A stretch of DNA of 33,493 bases from an uncultured Chitinophagaceae bacterium (GCA_934502905.1 CAKSVK010000017.1:1-33493), one strand, 5' to 3'; positions 14,719 through 23,196 are shown, numbered from the stretch's first letter. The notes: generated from the sequence alone by a model not told the origin. Translations and numbers: made by a program.

Positions 14719-15279
14719 TCATTTTCTGGTCTTGCTGGTCTTGCTGGTTTTAAGCGCTTTCCTGAATTCCGGGGCCTGCCGGCCCACAAAACTTCCTTTA
14801 CCTGACAGGTACTTCATTGCTTTGTTGATATTTTTTTCAATACTCTCTTCTGTTTTAAGGAACGAAATATACCTGATCATTTCTTTTTGAAGGGAGGGGC
14901 GCAGCAGGTTGAAAACCCTGTTAGCTTCAGGGTTATTTTTTAATGCATTCATCAGCTTAGGATGCATGGGAATTACTTTTTCTTCATAGTCCGGCTCAAT
15001 GGTGATGATTAGTTTTTCCCCAATCCGTTCGGGAGAATTTTTCAGCATGTTGGTATTGATATATAACCGCCATTCGCCTTTGTACCTTAATAAGGTTTGC
15101 CTGTATGCTGTCTGGTGGTTAATGATACCTTTTACCGCTATGTTCCCTTTTTCCTTTCCGGCAGCTTTCAGGATATTCTCCAGTATGGCCTTGGGTAAGA
15201 ACACAAATGGATTTATGCCGATCTTTTCGAGTGTGGCTGAAAATGTTAGCGTATTATTTTTTTCCGGCTGATCAGGCAT
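14719..15279 (-). CDS. DUF1905/OmdA-domain (YdeI-like) protein
   Basis: A small cytoplasmic protein of about 186 aa with two domains. The N-terminal half is DUF1905-like: TLTFSATLEKIG, PFVFLPKAILENIL, AVKGIINHQTAYRQTLLR, then LYINTNMLK and RIGEKLIITIEPD. The C-terminal half is the bacteriocin-protection YdeI/OmpD-associated (OmdA) helical domain: HPKLMNALKNNPEANRVFNLL, PSLQKEMIRYISFLKTEESIEKNINKAMKYL. The start is set at ATG 15279 because the domain begins just after it. A longer frame to 15363 adds 28 residues unlike the family. The tail KTSKTSKTRK is a small triplet-based repeat. Function in Bacteroidota is unknown. Convergent with the HAD gene. Confidence 0.87.
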   Translation of the reverse strand: MPDQPEKNNTLTFSATLEKIGINPFVFLPKAILENILKAAGKEKGNIAVKGIINHQTAYRQTLLRYKGEWRLYINTNMLKNSPERIGEKLIITIEPDYEEKVIPMHPKLMNALKNNPEANRVFNLLRPSLQKEMIRYISFLKTEESIEKNINKAMKYLSGKGSFVGRQAPEFRKALKTSKTSKTRK

Positions 15280-15462
15280 ACTATTAAAACCTCCAGGACT
15301 TCTTTGAAAATATCTGCAGGCTGGTATATTCAAGATAGCGATTTTCACACAGCTTTTGTACATTTATTTCTTGAAAGAGATACAGATTACTGTTGTATTA
15401 CCGGGCGCTGCAGAAATGCTGTGATTTCAGGCTTTGGATAAAAAAAGCTACATTGCCAACTC

Positions 15463-16647
15463 ATGGATCAGCAATTTCCTTTCAGCTTTTCATCAATACT
15501 GGATAATGATTTTTACAAGTTTACGATGCAGTGCGCCGTGATCAAGTTGTTTCCTGAAACGAAAGCCGGGTACAGGTTTATCAACCGGGGACAACATTCC
15601 TTTCCCGGTGGTTTTGGTGCGGAGCTCCGCAGGCATGTGGATGCCATGGCAGGACTACAGCTTACCGGGCAGGAGAAAATATTCCTGGCGGAACGATGCC
15701 CCTATCTCAATCCTGCTTACCTGGATTTTTTACAGGGCTATCGGTACGATCCCTCAGAGGTTGATATCCGGCAGGAGGGAAACGACCTGGAAGTGAAAGT
15801 GCATGGCTATTGGTACCGGACGATCCTGTGGGAGGTACCGTTACTGGCATTGATCAGCGAACTGTTTTATAAGATGTGCCACCTGCCACGTGCCGGCGAT
15901 GAAGAAGTGGCAGACCGTACCCGTAAGAAAATGGATGTGTTTAAAGAGCTTGGCGTTACGGTAGCGGAATTTGGCACCCGCAGGCGGCATTCGTACCCCG
16001 TACATCGTATTGTACTGGACACGATGATGGAATACCGGGAGCAGGGATTTGTAGGCACCAGCAATGTACACCTGGCCATGCTCCACCAGGTGAAGATCAT
16101 CGGAACGCATGCGCATGAATGGTTTATGTTCCATGGCGCACGGTATGGCTTTAAAAATGCCAACTCTTTTGCATTGAAGAGCTGGGTGGATGTGTTTAAA
16201 GGCGACCTGGGCATTGCGCTGACCGATACCTATACAACGGATATCTTTTTTTCACAATTCGATACGTTGTTTGCCAAACTTTTTGATGGTGTGCGGCATG
16301 ATAGTGGTGATCCTGTTGTGTTTGCGGAAAAAACGATCGCGCATTACCGGCGGCTCGGCATCGATCCCCTGCATAAGAGCATTATTTTTTCAGACGGACT
16401 GGATACAGAAAAAGTAAAGACCATTACAACTGCCTGCCAGGGCCGGATCGGCATCTCATTCGGTATCGGTACGAATCTCACCAATGATGTGGACCTGAAA
16501 CCCATGAACATTGTAATGAAGCTGACAGAAGTATCGGCGCCGGATATGCCATGGACACCGACCGTAAAGCTTTCCGACGAGCCCAATAAGCATACGGGCG
16601 AACCCCATATGATAAAGTTGGCCAAGGAGCTTTTAGGGATTCGTTAG
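15463..16647 (+). CDS. pncB: Nicotinate phosphoribosyltransferase
   Basis: NAD salvage enzyme (Preiss-Handler pathway) that joins nicotinate and PRPP to give nicotinate mononucleotide, coupled to ATP hydrolysis; cytoplasmic. The 394-aa length equals the PncB family norm. Recognisable blocks are the N-terminal LDNDFYKFTMQCAVIKLFP (substrate-contacting Y and FP), YRFINRG, GTRRRHSYPVHRIVLDTMMEY, FVGTSNVHLA (the autophosphorylated-His region is typically near here), GTHAHEWFMFHGA, ALTDTYTTDIFFSQFD, GVRHDSGDPVVFAEKTIAHY, and FGIGTNLTNDVDLKPMNIVMKL. It appears monocistronic, with its stop 5 nt from the convergent DUF4256 gene and no terminator visible between them. Confidence 0.96.
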   Translation: MDQQFPFSFSSILDNDFYKFTMQCAVIKLFPETKAGYRFINRGQHSFPGGFGAELRRHVDAMAGLQLTGQEKIFLAERCPYLNPAYLDFLQGYRYDPSEVDIRQEGNDLEVKVHGYWYRTILWEVPLLALISELFYKMCHLPRAGDEEVADRTRKKMDVFKELGVTVAEFGTRRRHSYPVHRIVLDTMMEYREQGFVGTSNVHLAMLHQVKIIGTHAHEWFMFHGARYGFKNANSFALKSWVDVFKGDLGIALTDTYTTDIFFSQFDTLFAKLFDGVRHDSGDPVVFAEKTIAHYRRLGIDPLHKSIIFSDGLDTEKVKTITTACQGRIGISFGIGTNLTNDVDLKPMNIVMKLTEVSAPDMPWTPTVKLSDEPNKHTGEPHMIKLAKELLGIR

Positions 16648-16652
16648 TATCC

Positions 16653-17216
16653 CTACACTTTTAAAGAAGCACGGAAACCTCTCACACCATAATAGGATTC
16701 TGCTCCATTGTGGTATATGAATACCCGCCCGAAGCGAAAGTCGCCAAAGATGGCGCCACCCAGCTCCCTGACAGCAGCAGGTGTTGCCAGCCAGCTGGAT
16801 GTTTTGGCATCGAAATTTCCAAGCTGCTGCAGTTCGTGGTATTGCGTTTCCGTTAATACTTCCACACCCATTTCTGCCGCCACCGCCATGGCGCTGTTCT
16901 GGGGCTTGTGCTCCTTCCTCGATTCCCAGGCCGCCTGGTCATAACAAAGGCTTCTTCTGCCTTTAGGACTTTCTGCACTACAATCCACGAAGATATATTC
17001 GCCTGTTTTTTTATCGTATCCTGTCACGTCCGGTTCCCCGTTCGTTTCTTCCATCTCGTTCAGCGACCACAGTTTTTGTGGTTTCTCTTCCAGCCTTTTC
17101 TGTACATCATCCCATTTGATCCCTTTATGCCTGGACATGTTTTTTTCAAAACGTTTTTTCAACAGCAATAATAATGCGGTTGTCCGTTCCTTTGATAGTT
17201 TTTCTTTTTTCATCAT
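16653..17216 (-). CDS. DUF4256-domain protein
   Basis: A 187-aa soluble protein matching DUF4256 as I know it: helical N-terminus TTALLLLLKKRFEKNM, then the conserved central block KLWSLNEMEETNGEPDVTGYD, FVDCSAESPKGRRSLCYDQAAWESRKEHKP, and the C-terminal GGAIFGDFRFGRVFIYHNGAESYYGVRGFRA. The function is unknown. Its recurrent neighbours in other bacteria, as I remember, include AHSA1 and DoxX proteins, which is the arrangement here. ATG codons at 17216 and 17213 are equivalent choices. It is the last gene of the minus-strand ArsR-led operon, 28 nt after the DoxX-like gene. Confidence 0.9.
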   Translation of the reverse strand: MMKKEKLSKERTTALLLLLKKRFEKNMSRHKGIKWDDVQKRLEEKPQKLWSLNEMEETNGEPDVTGYDKKTGEYIFVDCSAESPKGRRSLCYDQAAWESRKEHKPQNSAMAVAAEMGVEVLTETQYHELQQLGNFDAKTSSWLATPAAVRELGGAIFGDFRFGRVFIYHNGAESYYGVRGFRASLKV

Positions 17217-17244
17217 TTTATTTTTCGTTGGAAAATTATGTTGA

Positions 17245-17610
17245 TCATTTCCTCCCTGCAGGGCGAAAATACCATGATACCAATGTAAGTGTTAACAGCA
17301 GCAATGGAGGAAAAATCCTGGCTACCGGGTCGTGCACCGCGAGGTGGGAAATGATGGCCCCCGACATGCAAAAGAAAAATCCTGCATAAGCCCATTCCTT
17401 TAATACCGGGTACCCGGGTATCAGTATGGCAATCGCTCCGAGTGTCTTCCAGGCACCCAGCATAGGCATCAGGTACGGCGGGTAGCCAAGCTGTGAAAAT
17501 ACGGCTGCTTCTTCTTTTACCTGCAGGATCTGCACTATGCCGGTGGATACCATGCCCAATGCCAGCCACCCGGTGGCGATCCAGTAGACGATCTTGTTCT
17601 TTTTTGTCAT
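17245..17610 (-). CDS. DoxX-like membrane protein
   Basis: A four-helix membrane protein of about 121 aa, typical of the DoxX-like group: IVYWIATGWLALGMVSTGIVQIL, then the conserved LGYPPYLMPMLGAWKTLGAIAILIP, EWAYAGFFFCMSGAIISHLAV, and FPPLLLLTLTLVSWYF. The family pattern Y-P-x-Y-x-x-x-x-x-G-x-x-K is present. ATG 17610 is preferred; a GTG at 17616 overlaps the stop of the upstream gene (GTGA). Either start makes the two genes translationally linked. DoxX proteins are poorly characterised; close association with AHSA1 and ArsR genes is common. Confidence 0.93.
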   Translation of the reverse strand: MTKKNKIVYWIATGWLALGMVSTGIVQILQVKEEAAVFSQLGYPPYLMPMLGAWKTLGAIAILIPGYPVLKEWAYAGFFFCMSGAIISHLAVHDPVARIFPPLLLLTLTLVSWYFRPAGRK

Positions 17611-17612
17611 GA

Positions 17613-18080
17613 TCACTTCAGTTTTTCCGTGATTTGCTGTAAACGGTTATGCGCCATATTGATGCCTTGTGCAAACGGTAGCTGCAGCATCTGGTCCCTT
17701 GTTTCTACAGATCTGTAAATGACGTGCATGGTAAGCTTGCTGGTATTGTCCGTTAATGCCTCAAATTCCAGGAACTCAAGCTGTGCAGGAAAGGGTGCAT
17801 TTTCCATTTCAAAGGTCCGCACGATCTTTTGTTCCGGGATAAGCTGATGGATCACGCCATTGGCGCTGAACAGGATATTGCCGTGGACGTCTTTTATTTC
17901 AAACTCGTACCCGCCGTGGTTTTTGTTTTCCAGCTTTAATACTTTGTTTCCCATCCATTGCTCCACCAGTTCCGGCTCTGTATAGGCTTTAAAAAGCAGG
18001 GACAGGGGCAGGTCAAATTCCCTGGTGATGGTAAGGTCCTGTCTTCCTTCCCCGGCATGTATCTTTGTTTTTCGTTCCAT
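17613..18080 (-). CDS. AHSA1/SRPBCC (START-like) domain protein
   Basis: A 155-aa single-domain protein of the SRPBCC superfamily, AHSA1-like subgroup, forming a deep hydrophobic ligand cavity. Diagnostic blocks are LTITREFDLPLSLLFKAYTEPELVEQWMG at the N-terminus (the family 'R.f.a....f.a.t.pe....W'), GGYEFEIKDVHGNILFSANGVIHQLIPEQKIVRTFEME, LEFEALTDNTSKLTMHVIY, and a C-terminal helix QLPFAQGINMAHNRLQQITEKL. The ligand is unknown. It starts 9 nt after the ArsR gene and abuts the DoxX-like gene. ArsR-AHSA1 pairs are common and usually autoregulated. Confidence 0.93.
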   Translation of the reverse strand: MERKTKIHAGEGRQDLTITREFDLPLSLLFKAYTEPELVEQWMGNKVLKLENKNHGGYEFEIKDVHGNILFSANGVIHQLIPEQKIVRTFEMENAPFPAQLEFLEFEALTDNTSKLTMHVIYRSVETRDQMLQLPFAQGINMAHNRLQQITEKLK

Positions 18081-18089
18081 ATGACGGTT

Positions 18090-18410
18090 TTATTTGGATT
18101 TATATTTCTTCATAACGGCTTCCAGCTTATTGAACCTGTCGTCCCACATTTTGCGGAAAGGTTCCAGGAAATCGGACACTTCTTTCATTTTATCCGCATT
18201 AAAATGATAATAAACTTCCCTGCCCTGCTGCTCCTGCCGCAGTAGCTCGCATTCGGTGAGTATTTGCAGATGCCTGGAAACAGTGGGTCTTGCAGTATCA
18301 AAGTTGGAGGCGATAGCACCTGCCGTCATGGACTGCGCGGCCACCAGCAGGAGAATGGTCCTCCTGGTCGGGTCTGCGATTGCCTGGAAAACATCCCTTC
18401 TCAGGTTCAT
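18090..18410 (-). CDS. ArsR/SmtB-family transcriptional regulator
   Basis: A 106-aa winged-helix repressor and the first gene of the ArsR-AHSA1-DoxX-DUF4256 operon. The N-terminal helix [20 protein letters not shown] is the classic subfamily signature. The recognition helix region is [46 protein letters not shown], with the wing at [10 protein letters not shown]. No cysteine-based metal site (such as ELCVCDL) is seen, so it belongs to the non-metal AHSA1-linked branch, whose effector is unknown. The promoter just upstream carries two matching palindromes, which strongly suggests autorepression. Confidence 0.95.
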   Translation of the reverse strand: MNLRRDVFQAIADPTRRTILLLVAAQSMTAGAIASNFDTARPTVSRHLQILTECELLRQEQQGREVYYHFNADKMKEVSDFLEPFRKMWDDRFNKLEAVMKKYKSK

Positions 18411-18413
18411 TGT

Positions 18414-18460
18414 GTAGCTATTTGACTACAAATATAAATGTAGTTATTTGGCTACGCAAA
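18414..18460 (-). promoter_or_regulatory. Promoter and twin operators of the ArsR operon
   Basis: On the minus strand a TTTG (18460-18457) and TATATTTG (18436-18429) are separated by 20 nt, an excellent match to the Bacteroidota promoter. Two 16-bp sites of the form GTAG-N8-CTAC overlap it: GTAGTTATTTGGCTAC at 18440-18455 fills the spacer, and GTAGCTATTTGACTAC at 18414-18429 covers the start-site region. Their starts are 26 bp apart. A repressor bound here would block polymerase directly. Confidence 0.85.
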
Positions 18461-18477
18461 TTTTTCCGGGAAAAATT
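18459..18477. repeat. Short palindrome at the ArsR promoter's upstream edge
   Basis: AATTTTTCC and GGAAAAATT around a single central G form a 19-bp palindrome. It touches the promoter's -33 TTTG and also lies about 50 bp beyond the stop codon of the FAD/Fe-S dehydrogenase gene, for which it could act as an AT-rich hairpin. Confidence 0.5.
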
Positions 18478-18526
18478 AAAATTGCAGGATCTTAATCCTT
18501 TCATCGTTGCCGGTAAATGTTTTTGA

Positions 18527-21361
18527 TCAGTTTATGCATTCATCCACGAGGTAGAGTATCGACGCATAATTTTTGCCGGTGGCTTCCGAGACAGCTATTT
18601 CACAGGTTTTGGTAGAGGAGTAATATCCGTCTGCGTGCGTGTTTTTTACTTCAGCAGCTTCGGGGGCAGTGGCGGAAGCGGTGAGCTCGGGGAAAAGAAA
18701 GCCCCTGTCGCCGGCCATGCCGCAGCAGCCAGCCTGTAAAGGAATGGTGACCTTTTGTGAGAAGCAGGAAGCAATGTTTTTGAATTTGAAATCAATTGCC
18801 ATTTTGTGCAGGGAACATACGGGATGCAAAACCACTTCTTCTTTTTTTCGTTTTACGGTAATGCGGGGAAGGATCATATCATGCAGGTAATCCACGCTGT
18901 CTATGATCTTCATTTTGTCATACATCTCCTGCAGGGGTTGTGCCAACGAGGTGCGCATCTGCAAGAGCGTATAGGTGCAGGAGCTAACGTCCGTTACGAC
19001 AGGATATCTGCCGTGCGCTGAAAGTTCCCACAGCTCGCGGGTTACCTTTTCAGCAGTATAGGCATAGGCAGATTGAAATCCTTTGGAAGAGAATATCTGT
19101 CCGCAGCAATGGCCGGTAGGGTGGGAGGCTGTGATGACCTGTATGCCCGCTTTTTGCGAAATGTTCATGAAAGCTTCCAGCACGGATTTACCACCGGGTA
19201 CCGGCGCATTACCCATCAGCCGGGAGATGCAGGCGGAGAAATAAACGATCGCATCGTCTCCGGCAACGCTTGCAGGCCTTTGTTTCAGCGGCTGCAGGGA
19301 GGGGGAAACGCCGAGGTGCCGGCTCCATAGCGGAAATGCCGGCACCAGCCTGCGAATGCCGGTCGTAAGCCTATACATGGCGTTTCTACCTGCAATACGG
19401 TTTAATAATGTGCCTGCAGACAATGCCAGCCTCGTTGTTTTTTCCACCAGTCCGAAATTTTTTGCCACCCACAAAGCAATCCTGTTGGCTATGGGGGAGT
19501 GGTTCTCCCTCCGGAGCCTTTTGATCAGATCGCCGGTGTTGATATCTACCGGGCATGCCAGCGCGCAAAGCCCGTCTACGGCACAGGTTTCAATGCCGTC
19601 ATATTGGTATTGCTTCAGGAGCTCTTTGTATTCATCCTGCTGCCTGTTTTCTTTGAGCTGTACCATTGCCCTGCGGGCTACAATTCTTCGTCTGGGCGTG
19701 AGGGTGAGGTTCCTGCTGGGGCATACCGGTTCGCAATAACCGCACTCGATGCATTTATCCACTTCCGATTCAACCGGTGGCAGCGGCTTCAGGTTTTTGA
19801 TATGGACTTCCTTATCCTCGTTGATGATGACCCCGGGGTTCAGCAGGTTCCTGGGATCTGCTGCTTCCTTGATCTGCTTCATCATACGGTAGGCTTCCCC
19901 GCCCCATTCTGTTTCCACGAAGGGCGCCATGTTCCGGCCGGTGCCATGCTCTGCTTTTAAGGTGCCGTCGTATTTTTTTACCACCAGCGCTACCACATCC
20001 CGCAAGAACTTATCATAACGGATGATCTCTGCTTCCCCGTCAAAAGCCTGCGTTACCACAAAGTGGATATTACCATCCTTGGCATGACCGAAGATGATGG
20101 CATTATCGTACTGGTGCTCCCGGAATAATTTCTGAAGATCCAGTATAGCCTGCCCCAATACCGGTAAAGGGAAAGCCACATCTTCGAGGATAACGGTGGT
20201 GCCGCTTTTCCGGACTGCACCCACTGCGGGGAACATGCCTTTGCGCACTTTCCAGTAAAATTCCCTTTGTTGTGCATCCTTGGTGAAGACCGGTGGGTTC
20301 AGCAAAGCAAAGGAGGCGCAGGAAGCAATAAAGTCATTTACCCTGCGGTCAAGCTGTTCGTTTGTTTCTTCCTGGAATTCGATCAACAGGGCGGATGCCG
20401 CTTCCGGAAGGGTTTTAATAGCAGGATCCATTCCTTTCATATTTTCTACGGAACGAAGGGACGCCCTGTCCATTAATTCTACCATTTCGGCGCCGGCTGC
20501 AATAAGCGGCTCAATGGCGCTGCAGGCAGAAAAGATATCCCGGAAATATAACAGTGCAGTGGATTTGTATGGCAGGTCCGGAATAGTATCCAGGGTGGCT
20601 TCGGCTATGAATGCCAGCGTGCCTTCGGCGCCTATCAGCAGGTGCGCAAAAATATCCAGCGGATGCTGATAATCAACCAATGCATTAAGGGAGTACCCCA
20701 CCGTATTTTTAGTGCGGTATTTATAACGGATCTTTTCCAGCAGGCTGCTGTCCGCATGTACTTCTTCTCTCAATTGTTGCAGCACATGATACAGCTCCGG
20801 GCATTCTTCTTCAAAGCTTTTGTAGTCTTCCGCCCTGGCTGTATCGAAGGTTTTGCCATCCGGCAATATAAACCGGATATGCTTTACCGTATGATAGGAA
20901 TTGTATTTTACACCGCAGCACATGCCGCTGGAATTGTTGGAAAGGATACCTCCCATCATGGCTGAACCGATGCTGGATGGATCGGGACCTATTTTGGTAC
21001 TCCATTTTTTCAGTATGGCATTGACCCTGGCGCCCGTAATGCCCGGCTGTACGGTCACGAATTTTCCTTTGCCTGGCTCTACCTTTATTTTTTCCCAATG
21101 GCGGCTGAGGTCTACCAATATGCCGTCTGTGATCGCCTGCCCGGATAAACTGCTGCCACCTGTCCGGAAAACCAATGGTATATTGCCCAGGTGAGAGATA
21201 CGGAACAGGGATTTAATTTCTTCTTCATTTACCGGCAGTACAACAACCTGCGGTATCAGCTGGTAAAAACCGGCATCTGAAGCGTAGGACAACCGGTCTA
21301 TCAGCCTGTCTTTAATGCGTTCGGGAGGTAAAATATTCCTTAGTTCGTCGAGTAGTGCCAT
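18527..21361 (-). CDS. FAD-linked and Fe-S-binding oxidoreductase (D-2-hydroxyacid dehydrogenase type)
   Basis: A 944-aa fusion of a GlcD/Dld-type flavoprotein with a GlpC-like Fe-S module, similar in layout to YdiJ and respiratory D-lactate or D-2-hydroxyglutarate dehydrogenases. The FAD-binding PCMH domain shows FRTGGSSLSGQAITDGILVDLSRH. A C-terminal FAD-oxidase domain follows, with IIFGHAKDGNIHFVVTQAF and AEHGTGRNMAPFVETEWG. Two [4Fe-4S] motifs are visible: CIECGYCEPVCP and CAVDGLCALACP. Two cysteine-rich (CCG-type) segments close the protein: GHCCGQIFSSKGF and AGCCGMAGDRGFLFPELT. ATG 21361 is preferred; the frame extends to a TTG at 21394, but that extension has no family resemblance. It presumably feeds electrons to quinone. 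Substrate cannot be assigned by eye. Confidence 0.93.
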   Translation of the reverse strand: MALLDELRNILPPERIKDRLIDRLSYASDAGFYQLIPQVVVLPVNEEEIKSLFRISHLGNIPLVFRTGGSSLSGQAITDGILVDLSRHWEKIKVEPGKGKFVTVQPGITGARVNAILKKWSTKIGPDPSSIGSAMMGGILSNNSSGMCCGVKYNSYHTVKHIRFILPDGKTFDTARAEDYKSFEEECPELYHVLQQLREEVHADSSLLEKIRYKYRTKNTVGYSLNALVDYQHPLDIFAHLLIGAEGTLAFIAEATLDTIPDLPYKSTALLYFRDIFSACSAIEPLIAAGAEMVELMDRASLRSVENMKGMDPAIKTLPEAASALLIEFQEETNEQLDRRVNDFIASCASFALLNPPVFTKDAQQREFYWKVRKGMFPAVGAVRKSGTTVILEDVAFPLPVLGQAILDLQKLFREHQYDNAIIFGHAKDGNIHFVVTQAFDGEAEIIRYDKFLRDVVALVVKKYDGTLKAEHGTGRNMAPFVETEWGGEAYRMMKQIKEAADPRNLLNPGVIINEDKEVHIKNLKPLPPVESEVDKCIECGYCEPVCPSRNLTLTPRRRIVARRAMVQLKENRQQDEYKELLKQYQYDGIETCAVDGLCALACPVDINTGDLIKRLRRENHSPIANRIALWVAKNFGLVEKTTRLALSAGTLLNRIAGRNAMYRLTTGIRRLVPAFPLWSRHLGVSPSLQPLKQRPASVAGDDAIVYFSACISRLMGNAPVPGGKSVLEAFMNISQKAGIQVITASHPTGHCCGQIFSSKGFQSAYAYTAEKVTRELWELSAHGRYPVVTDVSSCTYTLLQMRTSLAQPLQEMYDKMKIIDSVDYLHDMILPRITVKRKKEEVVLHPVCSLHKMAIDFKFKNIASCFSQKVTIPLQAGCCGMAGDRGFLFPELTASATAPEAAEVKNTHADGYYSSTKTCEIAVSEATGKNYASILYLVDECIN

Positions 21362-21426
21362 TGTAGAAAAATCTGTTCCGAAATTGTAGCCCAAAGGTTG
21401 TTATTACCGGTTAATTTTTCAAATAA
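21344..21426 (-). repeat. 83-bp duplicated promoter/start region, copy A
   Basis: Identical to 23098-23180 at 78 of 83 positions (offset 1754). It spans the promoter, 5' leader and first six codons of the FAD/Fe-S dehydrogenase gene. On the minus strand TTTG (21423-21420), 20 nt, then AACCTTTG (21399-21392) resembles the Bacteroidota promoter with one mismatch in the -7 element. Confidence 0.9.
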
Positions 21427-21442
21427 CTTTTTACAGGCAATA

Positions 21443-23083
21443 TCATCTTTGATCCTTTTCTTTGGCTGGCAGCGGTTGTTGAATAATAAATTTACGGACT
21501 TCTATATTTCTGAAAGAAGTCAATGGTTCAGAAATGGTCATATTTATTCCATAATTCATTAAAAGATAATCAGGTAAGGTTGAGGGAGGCTGTCCCAACA
21601 GAAGCAGATTTTTATTTTGAAACAGTTCTCTGAAATTGGAGACATTATATCTTTTGAATATTTCGGTATAAAGGAATGTATGTTGGTGATCGAAAAGGAT
21701 GACGTTGATAACAGGGTAATCTGCCGGTAGATCCAATGCCCGGAAATAATCGATGGGAAATGAATTGTCCGTATCCAGAAAAATAGTATTGCCGGCCGCA
21801 GAAGTCTCTGCTACAGTTTGTTTAAATACAGTGTTCAGATGGATATTACGTGAGTTTTTCTTCCATGCTATTATACATCCCCAAATGGAGAGAAGAACGA
21901 AAGTAGCCGTTTTTATGTATAGGTATTTTTGTGTTTTATCCGATAGCAGGTAGGTGAAAACTGAGAGACAGAAAAAGACAGTTATGAAGTAATAGGCTGG
22001 TATCTTAAAGTGTAAAACCAGAAATATAGTAATGAATGATATACCCGTAATTGTAATAACTAACGGATATAATAATTTTTTTGTGGCATAGAATATTAAC
22101 AGGCACAAAAAAGTGATGAAATAGACTTTGTTGTTTATCAGTTGCCATTTCAACCACTCGTTTTCCAGGGTATGACTACTATTTGAATGGATCTTAATGT
22201 AATGTTGCCGTTCATCCTTTATTTTTTTCAGCTTGTTATCTGATAAAAAGCCTGTATCCCAGACCAACCACTTGTTTACCATTAGTAATTCAGTTTGCAT
22301 TGGCGAAGCAGTAGTATCTGTGAGTGAGGGCTGGTTGTAGAATTTATAGATGCTTTGCCTTCTTTCTTCCTCTTTTGGCCATTCCGGATCGGCTTTGGAG
22401 TAATATGCTTTATGTTGCTGGTTAAGAAAAAGAATTGTAATTGTGGTAATCAGGAACAGGTAAAGCAGATTTAGTTTTTTCTTCTGAAAAGAAATGAATA
22501 AAGGCAGGGTGAATGTGACAATAAATATGACGATGTGTATACGTAATAAGGCTGCCAGTATCAGAAAGATAAAAGCACATATGTAAATGCGTATTGGTTT
22601 TGAAGCATAACTGTTCTTTGATATTAATAGTGAAAGTGCGGCAATGGTTAAGACTGTAGCAGTATTGTTTATGCCTATCGATAGCAGGTATTGGCTGCCG
22701 AAGACAAAGAACAGCAGTGCATAAATTAAGAGTCCCCACCAGTTGTTTTCCTTCTTAAGGATGCTTACTAACAGAGCTGTAAAGCCGGAAAACTCAAACA
22801 GAAGCAGGGTAATGGTAAGCCAGTTAAACGACGGGAAGGCAATGAATAGTTCTTTTATTAAATAGGTCAGCCAGGGATGATAGATATGATCGTAATGGAG
22901 GAGATTGGAAGGAGGGTTGCCAAATCCTCCCCCTAATATATATAATGCAAAGGCGTCTTCCTGGTTATTAATCAGAGGTGTAAAGAGCAGTAGAAATACT
23001 GTATATAAAACCAGGTTTATGATACAGGCAGAGACCAGGTGTGATTTTGGCAAATGTAATCTGGAAGATATACCCTGTATCAT
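21443..23083 (-). CDS. Polytopic membrane protein, GT-C-like, function unknown
   Basis: A 546-aa integral membrane protein with about ten hydrophobic segments in its first ~410 residues, the first at about 16-36 (LVSACIINLVLYTVFLLLFTP). A soluble C-terminal domain of about 130 residues follows. The layout, with an Asp-containing first extracytoplasmic loop (LINNQEDAFALY) and a long soluble loop with many charged residues in the middle, is like GT-C glycosyltransferases or polymer-related membrane proteins, but I recognise no signature. The gene is more AT-rich than its neighbours. It lies between two 83-bp direct repeats, so it was probably inserted as a unit. Its ATG at 23083 overlaps the stop of an 11-codon leader (ATGA). 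Confidence 0.85.
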   Translation of the reverse strand: MIQGISSRLHLPKSHLVSACIINLVLYTVFLLLFTPLINNQEDAFALYILGGGFGNPPSNLLHYDHIYHPWLTYLIKELFIAFPSFNWLTITLLLFEFSGFTALLVSILKKENNWWGLLIYALLFFVFGSQYLLSIGINNTATVLTIAALSLLISKNSYASKPIRIYICAFIFLILAALLRIHIVIFIVTFTLPLFISFQKKKLNLLYLFLITTITILFLNQQHKAYYSKADPEWPKEEERRQSIYKFYNQPSLTDTTASPMQTELLMVNKWLVWDTGFLSDNKLKKIKDERQHYIKIHSNSSHTLENEWLKWQLINNKVYFITFLCLLIFYATKKLLYPLVITITGISFITIFLVLHFKIPAYYFITVFFCLSVFTYLLSDKTQKYLYIKTATFVLLSIWGCIIAWKKNSRNIHLNTVFKQTVAETSAAGNTIFLDTDNSFPIDYFRALDLPADYPVINVILFDHQHTFLYTEIFKRYNVSNFRELFQNKNLLLLGQPPSTLPDYLLMNYGINMTISEPLTSFRNIEVRKFIIQQPLPAKEKDQR

Positions 23084-23115
23084 ATGTTACACTTTAATTC
23101 GTCAAGTAGTACCAT
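23080..23115 (-). CDS. 11-codon leader ORF from the duplicated gene start
   Basis: Within repeat copy B the duplicated start codon begins a short frame encoding MVLLDELKCNI, then TGA. The first codons of the dehydrogenase read MALLDELRNIL, so this is a clear remnant. The TGA overlaps the ATG of the membrane-protein gene (ATGA), an arrangement that could couple translation. Whether the peptide is made is not known. Confidence 0.5.
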   Translation of the reverse strand: MVLLDELKCNI

Positions 23116-23180
23116 TGTAGAAAAGTCTGTTTTGAAATTGTAGCCCAAAGGTTGTTATTACCGGTTAATTTTTCAAATAA
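23098..23180 (-). repeat. 83-bp duplicated promoter/start region, copy B
   Basis: Partner of 21344-21426 in the same orientation, differing at five positions. It retains the promoter-like pair TTTG (23177-23174), 20 nt, then AACCTTTG (23153-23146). It therefore probably drives the leader ORF and the membrane-protein gene. Confidence 0.9.
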
Positions 23181-23196
23181 TACGAAACTGTTTTTT

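Noticed and set aside
18527..21361. Assignment as D-lactate dehydrogenase specifically
   Set aside because: The fusion layout also fits D-2-hydroxyglutarate and other 2-hydroxyacid dehydrogenases, and no adjacent lactate permease or lut genes are present.
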